From UBA1049 sp964525815 (GTDB lineage Bacteria; Bacillota; Clostridia; Oscillospirales; CAG-382), in NCBI GenBank assembly GCA_964525815.1, contig CAZGJQ010000057.1, positions 1 to 12,407 on the forward strand: 12,407 nucleotides of DNA. The letters run 5' to 3'. The translations under genes and the position numbers were made by a program. Under the pieces are notes generated by a model that did no database searches, had not been told where the DNA came from, and worked only from the letters and a program-made list of their open reading frames with translations. Shown in pieces: positions 1-5,950 of the stretch (the first letter of the stretch is position 1; each line of letters begins with the position of its first letter).

Positions 1-632
1 GCCCCTTCCAAACCTCCGCAGCACGGAACCTCCATTCGCACTATGGTAACGCTTTTTATATTATTATTTTTAAGTATTTCGGTAAGTTTTTCCGAATAAT
101 CACCGCTGTCCAGCTTTGGGCAGCCGATGAGTGTGATACGATTCTGCATAAAACGATTATGGAAATCTGCATACGAATATGCGACGCAGTCGGCTGCTAT
201 AAGAAGATTCGCATTGTCTAAGTAGGGAGCGTTAACCGGTACAAGCTTAATTTGAACCGGCCATTGATTGAGCCTGCTCTTCGGCGTCTGCGTCCTCCCT
301 TCGGGAGCTTGAACGGCGAAGGGTCTTTTTATCGCCTGTGTTTTTGTTCCCGGGCAAGCGCAGGTAACCGGGTTTTTTGGATTAACTCCGAGCTTTTTCT
401 CCATGTTCTTCTTTACCTCCTCCTCGTTGTAAGCGAGAGCCTCCCGCTCCTCAAAGGTTATGGCTCCGGTGGGGCATACGGGTAAGCAGTCGCCTAACCC
501 GTCGCAGTAATCGTCCCGGATGAGCCTTGCCTTTCCGTCAACCATGGCGATTGCTCCCTCGTGGCAGGCATCGGCGCAAAGACCGCAGCCGTTGCATTTT
601 TCTTGGTTTATTTTAATTATTTTCCTTACCAT
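1..632 (-). CDS. [4Fe-4S] ferredoxin-like iron-sulfur protein (partial, runs off left edge)
   Basis: The reading frame starts at ATG 632 and stays open to base 3, giving 210 residues with no stop, so the C-terminus lies outside the window. A 2x[4Fe-4S] ferredoxin domain fills about residues 7-60. The first cluster motif is C13-x2-C16-x2-C19-x3-C23; the second is C43-x5-C49-x3-C53-P. A second part follows with CACPG, IGCPKLD and PCCGG motifs, cysteine-rich signatures I associate with a clostridial ferredoxin family that usually sits beside Crp/Fnr regulators. The start is supported by AGAAAGGAA about 7 bases upstream. The role is probably electron transfer or redox sensing in the cytoplasm; the partner is unknown. 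The gene is divergent from the Crp/Fnr gene at 760. Family membership is recalled knowledge; the cysteine motifs are seen directly. Confidence 0.9.
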   Translation of the reverse strand, partial: MVRKIIKINQEKCNGCGLCADACHEGAIAMVDGKARLIRDDYCDGLGDCLPVCPTGAITFEEREALAYNEEEVKKNMEKKLGVNPKNPVTCACPGTKTQAIKRPFAVQAPEGRTQTPKSRLNQWPVQIKLVPVNAPYLDNANLLIAADCVAYSYADFHNRFMQNRITLIGCPKLDSGDYSEKLTEILKNNNIKSVTIVRMEVPCCGGLEG

Positions 633-657
633 TTTTTATTTTCCTTTCTGTGTTTTA

Positions 658-686
658 TTGACTTTCTGTGTGTATTCTAATATAAT
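658..686 (+). promoter_or_regulatory. Sigma-A promoter of the Crp/Fnr regulator gene
   Basis: TTGACT at 658-663 and TATAAT at 681-686 are separated by exactly 17 bp. Transcription would start near 693, giving an untranslated leader of about 67 bases that contains the inverted repeat at 701-716. The gene's ribosome binding site AGAAAGGA (about 744-751) sits 8 bases before ATG 760. Confidence 0.8.
674..679 (-). promoter_or_regulatory. Candidate -10 element of the ferredoxin gene
   Basis: On the minus strand TAGAAT (679 to 674) could serve as a -10 element, with a start near 667. There is no good -35 hexamer at the right distance, as expected for an activator-dependent promoter. The inverted repeat centred at 708.5 would then lie at -41.5, the classic class II position for Crp/Fnr activators. 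Other AT-rich hexamers nearby (TATTAT, TATATT) are possible alternatives. Confidence 0.3.
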
Positions 687-700
687 AATCAAGGTATGTA

Positions 701-716
701 TGTTGTTTTTACAACA
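701..716. promoter_or_regulatory. Perfect 16-bp inverted repeat, probable Crp/Fnr-family operator
   Basis: TGTTGT-TTTT-ACAACA is a perfect 6-4-6 inverted repeat. Its TTGT-N4-ACAA core resembles the half-site spacing used by Crp/Fnr-type regulators (for example TTGAT-N4-ATCAA for Fnr), though the half-site differs. It lies just downstream of the regulator's predicted start (about +16), a repressing position, and upstream of the ferredoxin gene. The most likely binder is the product of the adjacent Crp/Fnr gene; this is inference from location and symmetry. Confidence 0.55.
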
Positions 717-759
717 ATAATCATAAAAAATTCGGTTTTTGTGAGAAAGGACTGAAATA

Positions 760-1440
760 ATGAGAATCCCTATAAATAAAATTAAAGACTCACCGCTGTT
801 CGACGGTATCAGCGAGAACGAGCTGGTAACCTTAATGACCTGTCTTAAGCCGGTGTTCAGGCAGTATGACAGGGAGAGTGTTATTCTTAACGCAGGTGAG
901 CATACAGATAAAATAGGCATGGTGGTATCGGGGAAAATACAGATTGTAAAGGAGGATTTTTTCGGCAACCGCAGCATTTTGACCGAAATTGAAGAAAAAG
1001 GATTGTTTGCGGAGTCCTTTCCGTTTGTAAGAATAAAAAAGCTCCCTGTCACCGTAATATCGGTAACAGAGAGCGAGGTTATGTTCATTGATCATAAAGC
1101 AATTATAACAGGTTGCAAAACCGCTTGCGGATTTCATTCTAAGCTAATCGAAAATATGCTATATATCGTAACCCGCAAAAATCTGATTTTAAACCGAAAA
1201 ATTGAGCATATTTCCGAGCGAACCACGAGAGAAAAGCTGCTGTCCTATCTTTCGTCACAGGCTCAGGAGGAGGGGAGTTGCGAGTTTTATATCCCCTTTG
1301 ACAGACAGCAGCTCGCCGATTATCTTTGCGTGGAGCGCAGCGCAATGTCCGCGGAGCTCTCGAAGCTCCGCAAAGAAGGTGTTTTGGATTATAAAAAAAA
1401 TCGGTTTAAAATATTAGCTGTTACAGATAAATATCAATGA
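760..1440 (+). CDS. Crp/Fnr-family transcriptional regulator
   Basis: This 226-aa protein has the usual family length. An N-terminal cyclic-nucleotide-binding-type beta-barrel spans about residues 15-115 (LFDGISENEL start, V/GxI turn near residues 54-62). A dimerisation helix lies at about 120-150 and a Crp-type winged helix-turn-helix at 153-218. The segment around DRQQLADYLCVERSAMSAEL (181-200) forms the HTH, and SKLRKEGVLDYKK leads into the wing. Cysteines occur at 28, 119, 123, 174 and 190, but the N-terminal four-cysteine cluster of Fnr is absent, so an Fnr-like iron-sulfur cluster is not evident. In clostridia, regulators of this kind beside ferredoxin-like proteins are often linked to nitrosative or redox stress (HcpR-type); that link is inference here. 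It probably binds the repeat at 701-716 and controls both itself and the divergent ferredoxin gene. Confidence 0.93.
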   Translation: MRIPINKIKDSPLFDGISENELVTLMTCLKPVFRQYDRESVILNAGEHTDKIGMVVSGKIQIVKEDFFGNRSILTEIEEKGLFAESFPFVRIKKLPVTVISVTESEVMFIDHKAIITGCKTACGFHSKLIENMLYIVTRKNLILNRKIEHISERTTREKLLSYLSSQAQEEGSCEFYIPFDRQQLADYLCVERSAMSAELSKLRKEGVLDYKKNRFKILAVTDKYQ

Positions 1441-2069
1441 AAATAACTGCTGTCGGTTATTAGAATAGCCTCAAGACCGGGTTCTCCCTCAACGAATCCG
1501 ACAGCATAAACCGAATAGACGGTGGCGGGTTCAAATCTTACATCCGGTAGGGTTAAGACAATTTGCTCCGTTCCGGTCGGTCTTACCTGCAAAGAATACG
1601 AGCCTGGGTCAACCTCAATATACTCTCCCGCCTCTGTGAAGGAGGTGTTTTCAAAAAGAATGGTTCCGTCCGGCAGAGTAATGTCAACAGCGGGAGCATC
1701 TGGGGACAGGTGTACAAACCTTACATAGGATTTGTTCCGGTCAAGCTGAGGCATTGTCTCCTCCTCAATAACCAGCGGCATTATTTCAGAAAGCCTGCCC
1801 ACAGCAGCCACGGTCTGCGTAGAGTTGGGGGTTAATGTCAGATCGGTGCTTATTACGGGATTCATTCTTTGCCCTGACCTGTATACTCTGATGTTATATG
1901 TTCCGGTCGGTACGGAAAGGTATTGGGTTCGTTGCTTGTAGCCTATGTTTCGGGCAATAATATTACCGTTGGCATAAATGTCTACGGCAGGCGCATCCGG
2001 AGATGCATGAAGAAGCCTAACAAAAGCACTCTGCTGCTCGTTCATGTTGTTGTTCATATTAATGTTCAT
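1434..2069 (-). CDS. DUF4397 repeat protein
   Basis: The protein consists of two tandem DUF4397 domains. The first begins at FVRLLHASPDAPAVDIY, the second at YVRFVHLSPDAPAVDIT, each about 80 residues and ending in a VAAVG/VYAVG strand. The fold is an all-beta sandwich of unknown function, often on secreted or envelope proteins. I chose ATG 2069 (211 aa, MNINMNNNMNEQ) because GGGGTG at 2079-2074 aligns well with the anti-Shine-Dalgarno for it. ATG 2081 is an alternative; the longer frame to 2165 runs into the tRNA terminator and has no ribosome site. There is no signal peptide or membrane segment, unusual for an extracellular-type fold, so it may act inside the cell or forespore. Its TGA stop overlaps the end of the Crp/Fnr gene by 7 bp, tail to tail. 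Confidence 0.88.
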   Translation of the reverse strand: MNINMNNNMNEQQSAFVRLLHASPDAPAVDIYANGNIIARNIGYKQRTQYLSVPTGTYNIRVYRSGQRMNPVISTDLTLTPNSTQTVAAVGRLSEIMPLVIEEETMPQLDRNKSYVRFVHLSPDAPAVDITLPDGTILFENTSFTEAGEYIEVDPGSYSLQVRPTGTEQIVLTLPDVRFEPATVYSVYAVGFVEGEPGLEAILITDSSYFH

Positions 2070-2101
2070 ATCGCACCCCATATATAAATTATGTCTTTTA
2101 T

Positions 2102-2110
2102 TATTATATG
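2102..2110 (-). promoter_or_regulatory. Candidate promoter -10 of the DUF4397 gene
   Basis: CATATAATA reads on the minus strand from 2110 to 2102, about 33 bases before the chosen start. It contains a consensus TATAAT but no convincing TTGACA-type -35 lies 16-18 bp upstream. It also fits the CATA-N3-TA pattern of sporulation sigma factors E/K. Either reading is possible from sequence alone. Confidence 0.35.
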
Positions 2111-2167
2111 AAAAATGCGTTCTGTTGTTCTGGATTAAAGGTGTTTCTTCGTAAATTAATGGCATAC

Positions 2168-2215
2168 AAAAAACAAAACAAAAAACAGCAATTTCCGTAT
2201 CGGAAATTGCTGTTT
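2168..2215 (-). terminator. Rho-independent terminator of the tRNA-Val transcript
   Basis: A perfect 15-bp stem (2183-2197 with 2201-2215) closes a 3-base loop and is followed on the minus strand by a T-rich tract (about 2182-2168, interrupted by single Gs). It starts 4 bases after the tRNA CCA end. Confidence 0.92.
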
Positions 2216-2219
2216 CTTT

Positions 2220-2295
2220 TGGTGGGGACTACAGGGCTCGAACCTGTGACCTCCTGCTTGTAAGGCAGATGCTCTCCCAGCTGAGCTAAACCCCC
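2220..2295 (-). tRNA. tRNA-Val (anticodon TAC), CCA encoded
   Basis: The 76-nt minus-strand sequence folds as a full cloverleaf. The acceptor stem GGGGGTT pairs with AGTCCCC (two G-U pairs), the D stem is GCTC/GAGC, and the anticodon stem is TCTGC/GCAGG around the loop CTTACAA. The anticodon TAC reads valine codons GUA and, when modified, other GUN codons. The T arm is ACAGG-TTCGAGC-CCTGT, the discriminator is A and CCA is encoded. Variable region is 5 nt. The unit stands alone with its own promoter and terminator. Confidence 0.97.
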
Positions 2296-2301
2296 GTTTT
2301 C

Positions 2302-2317
2302 GCTGCGCTCTCGCAGC
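2302..2317 (-). other. Hairpin in the tRNA 5' leader
   Basis: GCTGCG-AGAG-CGCAGC (minus strand) is a perfect 6-bp stem with a 4-base loop. It lies between the predicted transcription start (about 2321) and the mature tRNA 5' end at 2295, so it would be in the leader removed by RNase P. Confidence 0.5.
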
Positions 2318-2327
2318 AACGAAATGA

Positions 2328-2356
2328 ATTATAACACAGCAATGCAGGCTTGTCAA
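2328..2356 (-). promoter_or_regulatory. Consensus sigma-A promoter of tRNA-Val
   Basis: On the minus strand TTGACA (2356-2351) and TATAAT (2333-2328) are both perfect consensus hexamers with a 17-bp spacer. This is the strongest promoter in the window and fits a highly expressed stable RNA. Confidence 0.92.
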
Positions 2357-2398
2357 TACCTTTTTTTAGGAAAATAAATTTAGTATAAAACAACGCCT

Positions 2399-2944
2399 CT
2401 ATTCAAAATGGAAATTGCTGATAACGGTTTCCATGGCGGAAATTGTCTTGCTGTAATCCTCCCGGGACGCCGTAAAGGTAACCAAATAAACAACACCGTT
2501 TCGTATGCAGACAACCTGCACGAAATTATAGGTTGTACCTCCGAGCCCGCCTGTATATTCCTTTCTTGCGGCAATTACTCCGCCCAGCTCGGTTTCCTCC
2601 GACTTAAGCAGCTCATAATCGCTGTATGTCTCGGCAAGGTCATCCTCATATTCCTCCCAGTATTCGTTTACAACCTGCTGAGGGTCAACAAGGGTAAATG
2701 AGATAACCGAAATGCTCGCATACCTCTCAAAGGTGTTGCTGGGAGAAGCGTCGTAACGAATGCTGATCATCGCATCATTGCGGTCGACAGTCCAGTTATC
2801 CGGATAATAAAAAAAATAGTCCACCGCATCATTTCCGGCTCTGTTTGTGTTCTTGGGCATTGATTCCTCACCCTCGTTTTTGCCTCCGCAGGACGCAAGC
2901 AAGAAAAGTGACACCGCAAGCAATAATAACATTAATCTTTTCAT
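2399..2944 (-). CDS. Small exported lipoprotein of unknown function (PsbP/DcrB-like fold possible)
   Basis: This 181-aa protein has a type II signal peptide: basic MKR start, a leucine-rich core and the lipobox LLASC with Cys19 as the lipidated residue. A short polar linker follows, then a single domain at about residues 40-181. The pattern YFFYYPDNWTVDRND near the start and a C-terminal SAMETVISNFHFE helix/strand resemble the PsbP/DUF1795 (DcrB-like) family, proteins with a YPxxW start and an I..SF.F end. That assignment is tentative. The product would be anchored on the outer face of the cell membrane. The ribosome site is GGAG, 9 bases before ATG, and the gene has its own promoter. It is divergent from asnS and I see no functional link. 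Confidence 0.85.
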   Translation of the reverse strand: MKRLMLLLLAVSLFLLASCGGKNEGEESMPKNTNRAGNDAVDYFFYYPDNWTVDRNDAMISIRYDASPSNTFERYASISVISFTLVDPQQVVNEYWEEYEDDLAETYSDYELLKSEETELGGVIAARKEYTGGLGGTTYNFVQVVCIRNGVVYLVTFTASREDYSKTISAMETVISNFHFE

Positions 2945-2997
2945 TTGTTTTTCTCCGTATTTATTCTGTAGTATTATGACATAAACTAACAGTATAT

Positions 2998-3026
2998 ATT
3001 ATACATTACAATATACGGAAACTCAA
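2998..3026 (-). promoter_or_regulatory. Sigma-A promoter of the lipoprotein gene
   Basis: TTGAGT (3026-3021) and TATAAT (3003-2998) on the minus strand are separated by 17 bp. The transcript would start near 2991 and carry a leader of about 47 bases before ATG 2944. Confidence 0.75.
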
Positions 3027-3055
3027 GACCAAAAGCAAAAAACATATTTTTTGTA

Positions 3056-3084
3056 TTGAAAAAAACAAAGAACAATGGTATAAT
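3056..3084 (+). promoter_or_regulatory. Sigma-A promoter of the asnS operon
   Basis: TTGAAA at 3056-3061 and TATAAT at 3079-3084 are separated by 17 bp, with an upstream TGG giving an extended -10. Transcription would start near 3091, leaving a leader of only about 49 bases. This is too short for a T-box, and no TGGTACCGCG-type T-box motif is present. Confidence 0.85.
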
Positions 3085-3139
3085 ATACTAATATATGAAT
3101 TAAAAAAGATGATGTACCCGACAGGGCGTGGAGGATGGA

Positions 3140-4546
3140 ATGTCAATAAAAAGCGGTATAACCGAAGTAAGACGACTGTATCAGAGTCAAGAGGAATACA
3201 AGGATAAAGAAATAAAGCTGGGCGGTTGGATTCGCTCCCTACGCAGCTCCAACGCCTTTGGCTTCATAGAGCTTAACGACGGAACCTATTTCAAGGGTGT
3301 TCAGGTCGTATTTGAGGAAATGAATATAGCAAACTATGCTGAGATTGCAAAGCAGAATATCGGAGCGGCGCTTATGGTTACGGGTACCTTTGTAATGACG
3401 CCGGACGCAAAGCAGCCCTTTGAGATAAAGGCGAGGGGAATAACGGTCTGCGGAACCTCAACTCCGGACTATCCCCTGCAGCCAAAAAGGCATTCGTTTG
3501 AGTTCCTACGCTCAATCGCTCATCTGCGCCCGAGGACGAACACCTTCAACGCTGTGTTCAGAGTGCGCTCCTGTGCGGCTCAGGCGATACACCGCTTTTT
3601 TGCCGAGAAGAATTTTATATATGTCAACACGCCCATAATAACGGCAAGCGACTGCGAGGGAGCGGGGGAGATGTTCCGGGTTACCACCTTCGATATAAGC
3701 TCACCTCCGCGGACCGAGGATGGAAGGGTGGATTTTTCTAAGGATTTCTTTGCGTCTGAGGCTAACCTCACCGTTTCCGGGCAGCTTGAGGGAGAGTGCT
3801 TTGCAACCGCATTTTCAAACATATACACCTTTGGACCAACCTTTCGTGCGGAGAACTCAAACACACCCCGGCACGCGGCGGAGTTCTGGATGATTGAGCC
3901 GGAGATAGCGTTTGCCGATCTTGAGGATTATATGAGCCTTGCGGAGGAAATGACCAAGTATGTAATCAAGTATGTTTTGGATGCATGTCCGTCCGAGATG
4001 GAATTCTTCAATAAATTCATAGACAAAACGCTGCTTGAGCGGCTTAATGCGTTAATCGAAAGCGATTTCGGAAGGGTTACCTATACAGAGGCGGTAAAAA
4101 TTTTAAAGGAAAGCGGTCAAAGGTTTGATTATCCGGTGGAATGGGGCTGCGATTTGCAAACCGAGCATGAGCGGTACCTTACCGAAAGGGTTTTTTGCAA
4201 GCCGGTGTTCGTGACCGACTATCCCAAGGAAATTAAGTCCTTTTATATGCGAATCAACGAGGACGGAAGGACGGTAGCGGCTGCGGATATGCTTGTGCCA
4301 GCAGTCGGCGAGCTTATCGGAGGCTCTCAGAGAGAGGAGAGGCTGGATATACTCGAAAGACGTATGGAAGAGCTGGGATTGGAAAAAGAAGGCTATTGGT
4401 GGTATCTGGAGCTGCGTAAATACGGGAGCGTCAAGCATGCAGGATACGGTCTCGGCTTTGAACGGCTTATAATGTATATAACGGGAATATCGAATATTCG
4501 GGATGTTGAGGCGTTTCCGAGGACGGTGGGCAGCGCCGAGTTCTAA
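3140..4546 (+). CDS. asnS: Asparaginyl-tRNA synthetase
   Basis: The 468-aa class IIb synthetase attaches asparagine to tRNA-Asn in the cytoplasm; the E. coli enzyme is 466 aa. An OB-fold anticodon-binding domain fills about residues 20-110 (GGWIRSLR, FIELNDG). The catalytic domain follows with the asnS signature DCEGAGEMFRVTTFD (171-185), the FxxEANLTVSGQLEGE block (about 204-219), motif 2 FRAENSNTPRH (235-245) and motif 3 GYGLGFERLIMYITG (435-449) with Arg442. SNTPRH and the AEFWMIEPE block fit AsnRS rather than AspRS. I chose ATG 3140 because GGAGG (3130-3134) lies 5 bases upstream; a GTG at 3128 would overlap that site. It is first in an operon with the aminotransferase 19 bp downstream. 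Confidence 0.98.
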   Translation: MSIKSGITEVRRLYQSQEEYKDKEIKLGGWIRSLRSSNAFGFIELNDGTYFKGVQVVFEEMNIANYAEIAKQNIGAALMVTGTFVMTPDAKQPFEIKARGITVCGTSTPDYPLQPKRHSFEFLRSIAHLRPRTNTFNAVFRVRSCAAQAIHRFFAEKNFIYVNTPIITASDCEGAGEMFRVTTFDISSPPRTEDGRVDFSKDFFASEANLTVSGQLEGECFATAFSNIYTFGPTFRAENSNTPRHAAEFWMIEPEIAFADLEDYMSLAEEMTKYVIKYVLDACPSEMEFFNKFIDKTLLERLNALIESDFGRVTYTEAVKILKESGQRFDYPVEWGCDLQTEHERYLTERVFCKPVFVTDYPKEIKSFYMRINEDGRTVAAADMLVPAVGELIGGSQREERLDILERRMEELGLEKEGYWWYLELRKYGSVKHAGYGLGFERLIMYITGISNIRDVEAFPRTVGSAEF

Positions 4547-4565
4547 TAAAATAAGGGAGAGATTT

Positions 4566-5810
4566 ATGAGGAGCTATAACGAAATATTGGCGGAGTACAA
4601 CCAATTCAAGGCGAAAGGTCTTAAGCTTGATATGTCGAGGGGCAAGCCCTCAGCGGAGCAGCTTGATACAATGGAAGGGCTGCTTACCGCAGTTACCGAG
4701 AACAGCCAATGCTATGCGGAAAACGGCTTCGACTGCCGCAATTATGGGATTCCGGACGGTATAAACGAAGCAAAGCGTCTTTTCGCATCCATTCTCGGAG
4801 TTAATGAGAGTAATATTTTTGTGGGCGGCAACTCAAGCCTTAAGCTTATGTACGACTCGGTTGTGCGTGCGCTGCTCCTCGGTGTCGAAGACGGCTGCAA
4901 GCCCTGGTCGAGCTATGACAAGATATCCTTTCTTTGTCCCGTTCCCGGCTACGACAGGCATTTCGCAATATGCGAATATTTAAATATTAATATGATAAAT
5001 ATTCCGATGGACAAAAACGGACCGGATATGGATATGATAGAAAAACTGGTTGCGGAGGATGAAACCATAAAGGGCTGCTGGTGCGTGCCAAAGTATTCCA
5101 ATCCGACCGGCATTACCTTTTCGGACGATGTGGTAAGGAGGTTTGCATCCTTAAGACCCAAGGCGAAGGATTTTCGGATTTTTTGGGACAATGCCTATGC
5201 TTTGCACGATCTGTCGGAAGAACCCGATGTCATATTGGATATATTCTCAGAGGCGCAAGCGCACGGAAACGAGGACATGTTCTATGAATTTGCCTCAACC
5301 TCCAAGATAACCTATGCGGGAGCCGGAATTTCCTGCGTGGCTTCCTCTAAGAAAAATATTGAGCGTATAGCAAAGAGCTACTCTTTTCAAACCATTGGTT
5401 ATGATAAGCTAAACCAACTAAGACACGCAAAGCAGTTTCCGGATGTGGAGGCTGTAAAGAAGCAAATGCACCGTCACAGGGATATAATACTACCTAAGTT
5501 TGAAACGGTGTTTAGGATTTTCAGAGAGAGGTTTGCTTATTACAGCGATATAAGCTGGACAGAGCCTAAAGGAGGGTATTTTATAAGCCTTTCTCTGCCA
5601 AAAAATACCGCAAAAAGGGTTGTTCAGCTCGCCAAGGAGGCCGGGCTTGTAATAACTCCAGCGGGAGCAACCCATCCATACGGGAAGGATCCGGACGACT
5701 CGGTTATTCGGATTGCTCCAACATTTCCGACCGTTAAGGAGCTTGAAACAGCGGCACCTCTTCTTTGCTGCTGTGCGGAGCTTGCTATTGCGGAAATAAA
5801 GTTTGTATAA
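4566..5810 (+). CDS. PLP-dependent aspartate aminotransferase (atypical AspAT subgroup)
   Basis: This 414-aa fold-type I aminotransferase probably interconverts aspartate plus 2-oxoglutarate with oxaloacetate plus glutamate in the cytoplasm. Visible key residues are the N-terminal DMSRGKPS substrate loop (22-29), YGIPDG (60-65), YSNPTG with Asn179, WDNAY with Asp208 and Tyr211 for the PLP ring, the Schiff-base lysine Lys247 in STSKITYAG, and the carboxylate-binding Arg382 in IRIAPTFP. The DMSRGKP and GNSSLKLMYD blocks match the Corynebacterium-type aspartate aminotransferase subgroup (Asp_aminotransf/Aminotran_MocR family), not the B. subtilis AspB subgroup; this is recalled, not searched. 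ATG 4566 follows AGGGAGAG; an upstream extension to 4503 lies inside asnS and has no ribosome site. Co-transcription with asnS is likely. Confidence 0.92.
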   Translation: MRSYNEILAEYNQFKAKGLKLDMSRGKPSAEQLDTMEGLLTAVTENSQCYAENGFDCRNYGIPDGINEAKRLFASILGVNESNIFVGGNSSLKLMYDSVVRALLLGVEDGCKPWSSYDKISFLCPVPGYDRHFAICEYLNINMINIPMDKNGPDMDMIEKLVAEDETIKGCWCVPKYSNPTGITFSDDVVRRFASLRPKAKDFRIFWDNAYALHDLSEEPDVILDIFSEAQAHGNEDMFYEFASTSKITYAGAGISCVASSKKNIERIAKSYSFQTIGYDKLNQLRHAKQFPDVEAVKKQMHRHRDIILPKFETVFRIFRERFAYYSDISWTEPKGGYFISLSLPKNTAKRVVQLAKEAGLVITPAGATHPYGKDPDDSVIRIAPTFPTVKELETAAPLLCCCAELAIAEIKFV

Positions 5811-5825
5811 AATGCAATAAATTAG

Positions 5826-5840
5826 CTTGATTTTATCAAG
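5826..5840. promoter_or_regulatory. Inverted repeat overlapping the -35 of the solute-binding-protein promoter
   Basis: CTTGAT-TTT-ATCAAG is a perfect 6-3-6 repeat that covers the -35 hexamer at 5827-5832. It could be a repressor operator. It lacks a following T-tract, so it is a poor terminator for the aminotransferase gene that ends at 5810. Confidence 0.4.
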
Positions 5841-5855
5841 GTAATATGGTATAGT
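5827..5855 (+). promoter_or_regulatory. Sigma-A promoter of the glycan locus
   Basis: TTGATT at 5827-5832 and TATAGT at 5850-5855 are 17 bp apart, with TGG just before the -10 giving an extended -10. Transcription would start near 5862, leaving a leader of about 89 bases before ATG 5951. Confidence 0.72.
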
Positions 5856-5912
5856 TTGTATAAATAGTGCAGTGTTTATATGTTGCGCTGTTGCTTTTAT
5901 TTAATTAAAACG

Positions 5913-5928
5913 TTGCATTTTTATGCAA
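5913..5928. promoter_or_regulatory. Perfect 16-bp inverted repeat in the leader of the solute-binding-protein gene
   Basis: TTGCAT-TTTT-ATGCAA is a perfect 6-4-6 repeat about 10 bases before the ribosome binding site GAGGTAG (about 5939-5945). It could be an operator at about +51 to +67 or an RNA hairpin affecting translation. Two TGTTGC direct repeats (5881-5886, 5889-5894) lie just upstream. Confidence 0.45.
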
Positions 5929-5950
5929 TGGAGAGCATGAGGTAGAAAAT

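Noticed and set aside
636..1137. Minus-strand open frames opposite the Crp/Fnr gene
   Set aside because: They are antisense shadows without domain-like sequence or ribosome sites; the plus-strand regulator explains the region.
2104..2356. Two minus-strand open frames reading GLAQLGEHLPYKQEVTGSS-like and FSSAGRASALQAGGHRFEP-like peptides
   Set aside because: These are the familiar false translations of a tRNA gene; the stretch is fully explained by tRNA-Val and its leader.
3091..3139. T-box riboswitch upstream of asnS
   Set aside because: The leader is only about 49 bases, has no TGGTACCGCG-type T-box sequence and no terminator/antiterminator pair.
3128..3139. GTG start giving a 4-residue longer asparaginyl-tRNA synthetase
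   Set aside because: The GGAGG site at 3130-3134 overlaps that start and is spaced correctly for ATG 3140.
4503..4565. 21-residue N-terminal extension of the aminotransferase
   Set aside because: It overlaps the end of asnS and ignores the AGGGAGAG site placed for ATG 4566.
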